Assembly (NCBI GenBank): GCA_905480565.1
Contig: CAJQQW010000433.1
Span: 1 to 10,248, forward strand
Direction of reading: 5' to 3'
Length of the DNA: 10,248 nt
Source: an uncultured Halioglobus sp.
GTDB taxonomy: Bacteria; Pseudomonadota; Gammaproteobacteria; Pseudomonadales; Halieaceae
Below, in pieces: positions 6,507-10,248 of this stretch. Under the pieces are notes generated by a model. It worked only from the letters and a program-made list of their open reading frames with translations, made no database searches and was not told where the DNA came from. Positions within the stretch are counted from its first letter, which is position 1. Each line of letters begins with the position of its first letter. The position numbers and the translations under genes were made by a program.

Positions 6507-6803
6507 TCAGGCAGCTTCCTGAGGTGCTGGTTGGGTGCCGCGGATGAGCGCACCCGGTACCGCACCCGTGTACTTTCCATTCTGCATAATGATTTCACCA
6601 TTGACGATGGTGGCGACGTAGCCTACCGCGCCCTGGAACATGCGCCGTCCGCCGGCGGGTAGGTCAAACTCGATGCGTGGGACTTCCAGTTGCAGTTGGT
6701 CGAAGTCAATCAGGTTAAGGTCGGCTTTCATGCCTACTTCTAGCGTACCGCGATCTTGCAAGCCCACGCACCGGGCGGTGTCGCGAGTTTGCATCTTCAC
6801 CAC
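6507..6803 (-). CDS. C-terminal fragment of the amidohydrolase downstream of the amber codon
   Basis: The fragment reads 'VVKMQTRDTARCVGL', 'DRGTLEVGMKADLNLIDFD', 'FDLPAGGRRMFQGAVGYVATIV' and 'TGAVPGALIRGTQ'. These are the last barrel helix and returning beta-sandwich of D-aminoacylase-like enzymes, where 'GxxADLNxIDFD' closes the small domain. It is in the same frame as the upstream 478 residues. Restart is conceivable at GTG 6803 or ATG 6794: the bases AGGA overlap the amber codon and lie 10 nt before that ATG. A separately made tail could then complement the truncated part, but this is speculation. On its own it has no active-site metal ligands. Confidence 0.5.
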   Translation of the reverse strand: MVKMQTRDTARCVGLQDRGTLEVGMKADLNLIDFDQLQLEVPRIEFDLPAGGRRMFQGAVGYVATIVNGEIIMQNGKYTGAVPGALIRGTQPAPQEAA

Positions 6804-6806
6804 GTC

Positions 6807-6809
6807 CTA
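6807..6809 (-). other. In-frame amber (TAG) codon inside the amidohydrolase
   Basis: On the minus strand the codons run CGC TTG CAA CTG TAG GAC GTG GTG AAG ATG. Upstream 'RDRERGHRLQL' and downstream 'DVVKMQTRDTARCVGL' are in the same frame and match a continuous family segment, where related sequences usually have a charged residue (often Glu) after the Leu. GAG to TAG is a single transversion. No indel is needed. Confidence 0.9.
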
Positions 6810-8262
6810 CAGTTGCAAGCGGTGTCCTCTCTCTCTGTCCCGAACATAATAGCTGAGCATCTGTGTGGGTACGCTGGCATCGCACAAGACGCCGCAGTGA
6901 GCACCGGTGTCGGCCAGAGAGATTACTGTTGAGTCTTCCTCCAGAAGGGCAACCTGGCGGCTGAGATCATTTGCACCGTAGCCGAAACAGGGAAAGTAGA
7001 CGACTCCCTTGCCATCGTTTTCCATCATCAAGTCATAGCAAAACGCCCCAGCGGAAATGCCGGCACGTTCCGCCCTTGCCGCGATGGAATCTTCGGGCGC
7101 GGGTTCGTAGTTTGGCGGGTTCCCCAGTGGATATAGCTTGTCGTAGCCCCCGATAATGGTATCCATAAAGTCGTCGCCCATTAGTGGCGGATCCTCTGCG
7201 AGGATAGCGTCACGAACCTCCGGCTTGCGCAGCTCCGCCAAGCGCTCTTCATGCGACATGACTGAGAGTGCCCCGTAGTTCGCATGGAAGCTGAAGGGGT
7301 TAATTGTTCCGTCCCAGCTGAGGAGGATATTGACCGGTCGCGCTCCCACATGTGGAATGAGTTGAGCGCCTTGTGCGTTTGCCTCCCGAGCGAAAGCCAA
7401 CTGCTTGAGTACCCGCTCCCAGTCCTCCTCTTCTCGAAAGAAGAGAATGAAGTTGATCTGACAGTTATTGTCGATAGACAGACGCTTCATCCATCCCATC
7501 TCTTCTTCCCAGTTATTCCAGTCAGAGACCACGCCGTATATGCCTTTGCCGATTTCGCCAAGAGCCTTGCCGATACCGAGGAGTTCGTCCTCGTCTGCAT
7601 AAGTGCCCGGCATCGCCTCGTCCTCGCGGGTGGTGTGTAGCTCGGTGCGGGATGTAGTGAATCCAAGCGCACCGGCTGCGATACCGTCCTTTACGATGGC
7701 CGACATCGCCTGAATATCCTCGGCGGTGGCTTTTTCATTATGCGTGCCGCGATCGCCCATGACGTAGGTGCGCACCGCGCAGTGCGGCACCTGCGCACCG
7801 ACGTCGATTGCTCGAGGCATCGCTTCAACCGCGTCGAGGTATTCCGGGAACGATTCCCAGTTCCACTCGACGCCTTCGTGCAATGCCGCGCCCGGAATAT
7901 CTTCGACATCTTCCATCACAGCGATGAGGCGGTCGTGTGCCTTATCGTCAGTTGCACATGGAGCGAACCCGACACCGCAGTTGCCAATGATCAGGGTGGT
8001 GATACCGTGATTGGCTGCTGGACTGCACAGGGGATCCCAGGTGGCCTGGCCGTCCATGTGCGAATGCACGTCGACCCAACCAGGGGTAAGAAGCTTACCC
8101 TCTGCATCGATCTCTTTCTCGCCAGCGCCATTGAAGGCGCCCACTGCTACGATTTTGCCCGAGGACACGGCGAGATCGCCGCTGAACGTCGCTTTGCCTG
8201 TACCGTCGACGATGTTTGCGTTGCGAATGACCAGATCATACATAGTAACTTCCTCTTCCTCA

Positions 8263-8279
8263 GAGTACGAAGTGTACTC
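8263..8279. promoter_or_regulatory. Operator-like inverted repeat GAGTAC-N5-GTACTC
   Basis: A perfect 6+6-bp dyad (GAGTAC 8263-8268, GTACTC 8274-8279, spacer GAAGT) lies 20 bp before the amidohydrolase ATG, just upstream of its ribosome binding site. On the minus strand GATTAT (8286-8281), a possible -10 hexamer, abuts it, so a bound dimeric repressor would block initiation. TetR- or GntR-type regulators use sites of this shape; no regulator gene is in the window. It could also act as an RNA hairpin in the leader. Confidence 0.45.
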
Positions 8280-8345
8280 ATAATCGGCGGAAGCGGGCTA
8301 GTCCATAGCGGTCAATTGCGGGGCGCGGTTTAAATTTGGGTGCCA

Positions 8346-8380
8346 GCCCTTTTGGGCGGACAAGAAGGGGCGTATATTAG
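8346..8380 (+). promoter_or_regulatory. Possible promoter of the Tat-tagged reductase gene
   Basis: TTGGGC (8352-8357) and an AT-rich stretch TATATTAG (8373-8380) resemble -35/-10 elements; spacing is 15 bp to TATATT or 17 bp to TATTAG, and both matches are poor. GCCC-TTTT-GGGC (8346-8357) forms a short dyad over the -35 element. The 187-bp divergent region 8244-8430 must hold promoters for both directions, but this assignment is tentative. Confidence 0.25.
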
Positions 8381-8430
8381 GACGCAAGAGCCTGATGAAA
8401 CCTATTTACACCGATAAGTGAGTTAGATCC

Positions 8431-9528
8431 ATGAGTTTGAACCGCCGTCAATTTACCCTGTCATCCGCTGCCGCCCTGAGCACCCTGGCCGCGACTCCCG
8501 TCTGGGCCTTGGAGAATTCAGTAAATCGAAGGTTTGTGCTGGCCTCGCGTCCCACGGGGGCGCCAGCTGTGACGAATTTCCGTCTGGAGGAGCAAGCAGT
8601 ACCAGAGCCTGCGGAGGGGGAGGTGCTCCTGCGCACCCGTTACCTGTCGCTGGACCCCTATATGCGGGGCCGTATGAATGCGGGAGAGAGCTACGCCGAC
8701 CGGGTTGAATTGGGTGAGGTTATGGTGGGCGGAACTGTCAGCGAGGTGCAGGCTTCACGCCATAGAGATTTCGCGGTTGGTGATCTGGTTAGTGCCTATT
8801 CTGGCTGGCAGGACTATGCGCTGTCCGATGGTGTCGGTCTGATGAAGCTGGACCCGCGTATTTCCAATCCCTCCTATGCGCTGGGCGTTCTGGGTATGCC
8901 CGGCTTGACGGCCTATGTGGGTTTACTGGACATCGGAGAACCCAAGGCGGGTGACACGGTGGTGTTGGCGGCATCCACGGGGGCGGTAGGGTCGGTAGTG
9001 GGCCAAATCGCCAAGCTAAAGGGCTGCCGTGTGGTCGGTATTGCGGGGGCCAAAGAAAAGTGTGAATACGCGGTCAAGGAGCTGGGTTACGACGCCTGCG
9101 TCAGTCACTATGACAGCGATATGGCGGGGCAACTGGCGCAGGCTTGTCCGGACGGAATCGATGTGTACTTTGAAAATGTCGGCGGTAGCTCCTGGAACGC
9201 CGTTATGCCGTTGCTGAATAATTTTGCCCGGGTGCCCATCTGTGGCTTGATTGCGCATTACAATCAAACTGAGCTGCCACCCGGACCTGACCGTCTTTCT
9301 GTCATGCAGGGCCTGATCCTACGGCGTAGTTTAAAAATCCAGGGGTTCATTATCAGTAATTATCGTCACCGCATCCCTGCTTTCATAGGTGATATGAGTC
9401 AGTGGTTGGCGGCGGGCCAGATCAAGTACAGGGAAGATGTTGTTGACGGGCTGGAGAACGCGCCTGAGGCATTCCTCGGCTTGTTCAGCGGCGCCAATTT
9501 CGGAAAGCTGGTGGTCAAAGTCAGTTAA
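8431..9528 (+). CDS. CurA/MDR-type NADP-dependent oxidoreductase with Tat-like signal peptide
   Basis: The 365-residue protein has two parts. Residues 1-26 look like a twin-arginine signal: 'NRRQFTL', a long Ala/Ser/Leu stretch, then 'TPVWA' and 'LE' at a plausible cleavage site. From about residue 33 it is a zinc-free medium-chain reductase of the prostaglandin-reductase/CurA/YncB type, which reduces activated C=C bonds with NADPH. Motifs include 'FRLEEQAVPEP', 'YLSLDPYMRGRM' (71-82), 'GMPGLTAYVGL' (155-165), the Rossmann segment 'AASTGAVGSVVGQIAKLKG' (180-198), 'DVYFENVGG' (244-252) and a closing 'NFGKLVVKVS'. The ATG at 8431 has only a weak purine stretch (GTGAG, 8 nt upstream). It is divergent from the amidohydrolase and precedes a second flavoenzyme by 38 bp, probably in one operon. 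Export is odd because the cofactor is cytosolic. Confidence 0.92.
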   Translation: MSLNRRQFTLSSAAALSTLAATPVWALENSVNRRFVLASRPTGAPAVTNFRLEEQAVPEPAEGEVLLRTRYLSLDPYMRGRMNAGESYADRVELGEVMVGGTVSEVQASRHRDFAVGDLVSAYSGWQDYALSDGVGLMKLDPRISNPSYALGVLGMPGLTAYVGLLDIGEPKAGDTVVLAASTGAVGSVVGQIAKLKGCRVVGIAGAKEKCEYAVKELGYDACVSHYDSDMAGQLAQACPDGIDVYFENVGGSSWNAVMPLLNNFARVPICGLIAHYNQTELPPGPDRLSVMQGLILRRSLKIQGFIISNYRHRIPAFIGDMSQWLAAGQIKYREDVVDGLENAPEAFLGLFSGANFGKLVVKVS

Positions 9529-9566
9529 CGGAGTGCTACCTGCCTTTGGTATGGAGCGCTTCTAAC

Positions 9567-10248
9567 GTGGCCAGCGCTATTCAAGTCGGTACAACGCCCT
9601 GGAGTTGGGATTTATACGAGACACCCGATACGTTGTGTGAGCAGGCGCAGCAGGCAGAGCGTCTGGGCTTTCACTCTTTCTGGTTGCCTGAAAATCACTT
9701 TGGTGAGCGGGGTGCGATTCCGTCTCCCCTGCTGTTGCTCGCGGCCGTTGCTGCTCGCACATCAAGCATTCGTCTAGGCACTACCTCCTTTCTTTTGCCG
9801 ATACGTCCGCCCTTGCTGGCAGCCGAGGACGTGGCGGTATTGGATCAACTCAGTGGTGGGCGCTTGATTCTGGGCGTGGGACGGGGTCTCTCGGGAGGAA
9901 TGTTTCGCGCATTTGGCGTCGATGCCAAAGAGAAACGAAAGTTGTTCCGGGCTAATCTCGATATCATGCTATGCGCATGGCGCGGAGAACCCGTGGCATT
10001 GGAAGAGGGCGGCAAGCCATTGTTGCTTGCGCCTCTGCCACTGCAACAACCTGCGCCCCCGATCTGGATAGCTGCATTTGGGCCACTGGCGCTGAAGCAA
10101 GTCGCGGCGCTTGGTCTGCCTTACCTCGCATCCCCCGTAGAAACTTTGCCTGTTCTGGAAGAAAATTATCGTCTCTATCGCGAGGGGCTAGCGGCAGCAG
10201 GACATCCATCGGTGCAAACAGTACCTGTTATGCGTTCGGTACTTGTCA
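9567..10248 (+). CDS. Second LLM-class flavin-dependent oxidoreductase, 5' part (3' end outside window)
   Basis: The frame runs open to the window edge (227 codons seen), about two thirds of a usual luciferase-like protein. It begins 'MASAIQVGTTPWSWDLYE' and shows 'AERLGFHSFWLPENHF' (30-45), 'LLLAAVAARTSSIRLGTTSF' (56-75), 'DVAVLDQLSGGRLILGVGRG' (88-107) and 'APPIWIAAFGPLALKQVAALG' (163-183), the canonical strand-helix elements of the flavin-binding TIM barrel. GTG 9567 is the likely start, with GGAG (9553-9556) 10 nt upstream; TTG 9546 with CGGAG (9529-9533) is an alternative. It follows the reductase by 38 bp on the same strand, suggesting co-transcription. It is clearly a different subtype from the enzyme at 5495-6496 (NHF versus EHH, GVGRG versus AGMGY). 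Substrate unknown. Confidence 0.88.
   Translation, partial: MASAIQVGTTPWSWDLYETPDTLCEQAQQAERLGFHSFWLPENHFGERGAIPSPLLLLAAVAARTSSIRLGTTSFLLPIRPPLLAAEDVAVLDQLSGGRLILGVGRGLSGGMFRAFGVDAKEKRKLFRANLDIMLCAWRGEPVALEEGGKPLLLAPLPLQQPAPPIWIAAFGPLALKQVAALGLPYLASPVETLPVLEENYRLYREGLAAAGHPSVQTVPVMRSVLV

Larger units (their letters stand above)
6507..8243 (-). pseudogene. N-acyl-D-amino-acid deacylase-type amidohydrolase, interrupted by an in-frame amber codon
   Basis: Read through one TAG (6809-6807), the frame encodes a 578-codon zinc amidohydrolase like the D-aminoacylase family, which removes acyl groups from N-acyl-D-amino acids or opens cyclic amides. Features in order: N-terminal beta-sandwich strand 'YDLVIRNANIVDGTG'; HSH motif 'DVHSHMDG' (58-64); 'GNCGVGFAP' with the bridging-type Cys89; 'GALGFTTSRTELHT' (191-204); 'MPGTYADEDEL' (211-221); His298 in 'IPHVGARP'; and Asp445 in 'SLADTGAHCG', at the usual catalytic-Asp position. 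After the stop the same frame continues with the family's C-terminal block, so 100 residues are lost by termination. The ATG at 8243 has AGGAAG (8254-8249) at 5-nt spacing. The remaining coding frame is intact, suggesting a recent nonsense change, readthrough, or sequencing error. True substrate unknown. Confidence 0.85.

Noticed and set aside
7740..8333. Long + strand open frame (197 codons) antisense to the amidohydrolase.
   Set aside because: It is a shadow frame: the opposite strand encodes clearly conserved amidohydrolase motifs, and its product resembles no protein.
1..10248. Mobile elements, integrases, CRISPR arrays, tRNA/rRNA genes, phage genes or a defence island.
   Set aside because: No direct-repeat arrays, transposase or integrase motifs, or tRNA-like folds were seen; the window consists of housekeeping and metabolic genes.

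Overview
The window reads as chromosomal DNA of a gammaproteobacterium. The evidence is a RecA with typical gammaproteobacterial sequence, a recA-recX pair behind a LexA-type operator, an OmpW-family porin, a PsiE-family protein and a GST-like protein with an 'NEAAF...PFRSVVKTFQVRVW' tail. The mix with a fatty acid hydroxylase, two luciferase-like flavoenzymes and a CurA-type reductase suggests a free-living, possibly marine, aerobe. A finer placement (for example Cellvibrionales/Halieaceae) is only a guess. I see no IS element, integrase, CRISPR array, tRNA or rRNA.

Left third (1-2559, all + strand): the 3' part of a GST-like gene cut by the window edge; a promoter region with a LexA-like operator; recA; a 99-bp gap with a stable-looking hairpin; and recX. 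This is the SOS recombinase and its modulator.

Middle (2560-5494): a 293-bp intergenic region that may encode a small minus-strand RNA, then three separate + strand genes for envelope proteins: an OmpW-like outer-membrane beta-barrel, a PsiE-like inner-membrane protein, and a membrane fatty acid hydroxylase/sterol desaturase. They are separated by gaps of about 215 bp and look independently transcribed. A dyad lies between the hydroxylase and the convergent gene that follows.

Right part (5495-10248): a metabolic cluster around a divergent promoter region (8244-8430). Leftward (- strand) run an N-acyl-D-amino-acid-deacylase-type amidohydrolase, interrupted by one in-frame amber codon, and a luciferase-like monooxygenase. 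Rightward (+ strand) run a CurA/MDR-type NADP-dependent reductase with an unexpected Tat-like N-terminus, and a second luciferase-like monooxygenase that leaves the window and starts at a non-ATG codon. Together these suggest an oxidative/hydrolytic catabolic or detoxification locus of unknown substrate; that function is inference. The most notable items are the amber codon, the Tat-like signal on a normally cytosolic enzyme, the operator-like dyad before the amidohydrolase, and the candidate small RNA near 2670-2750.
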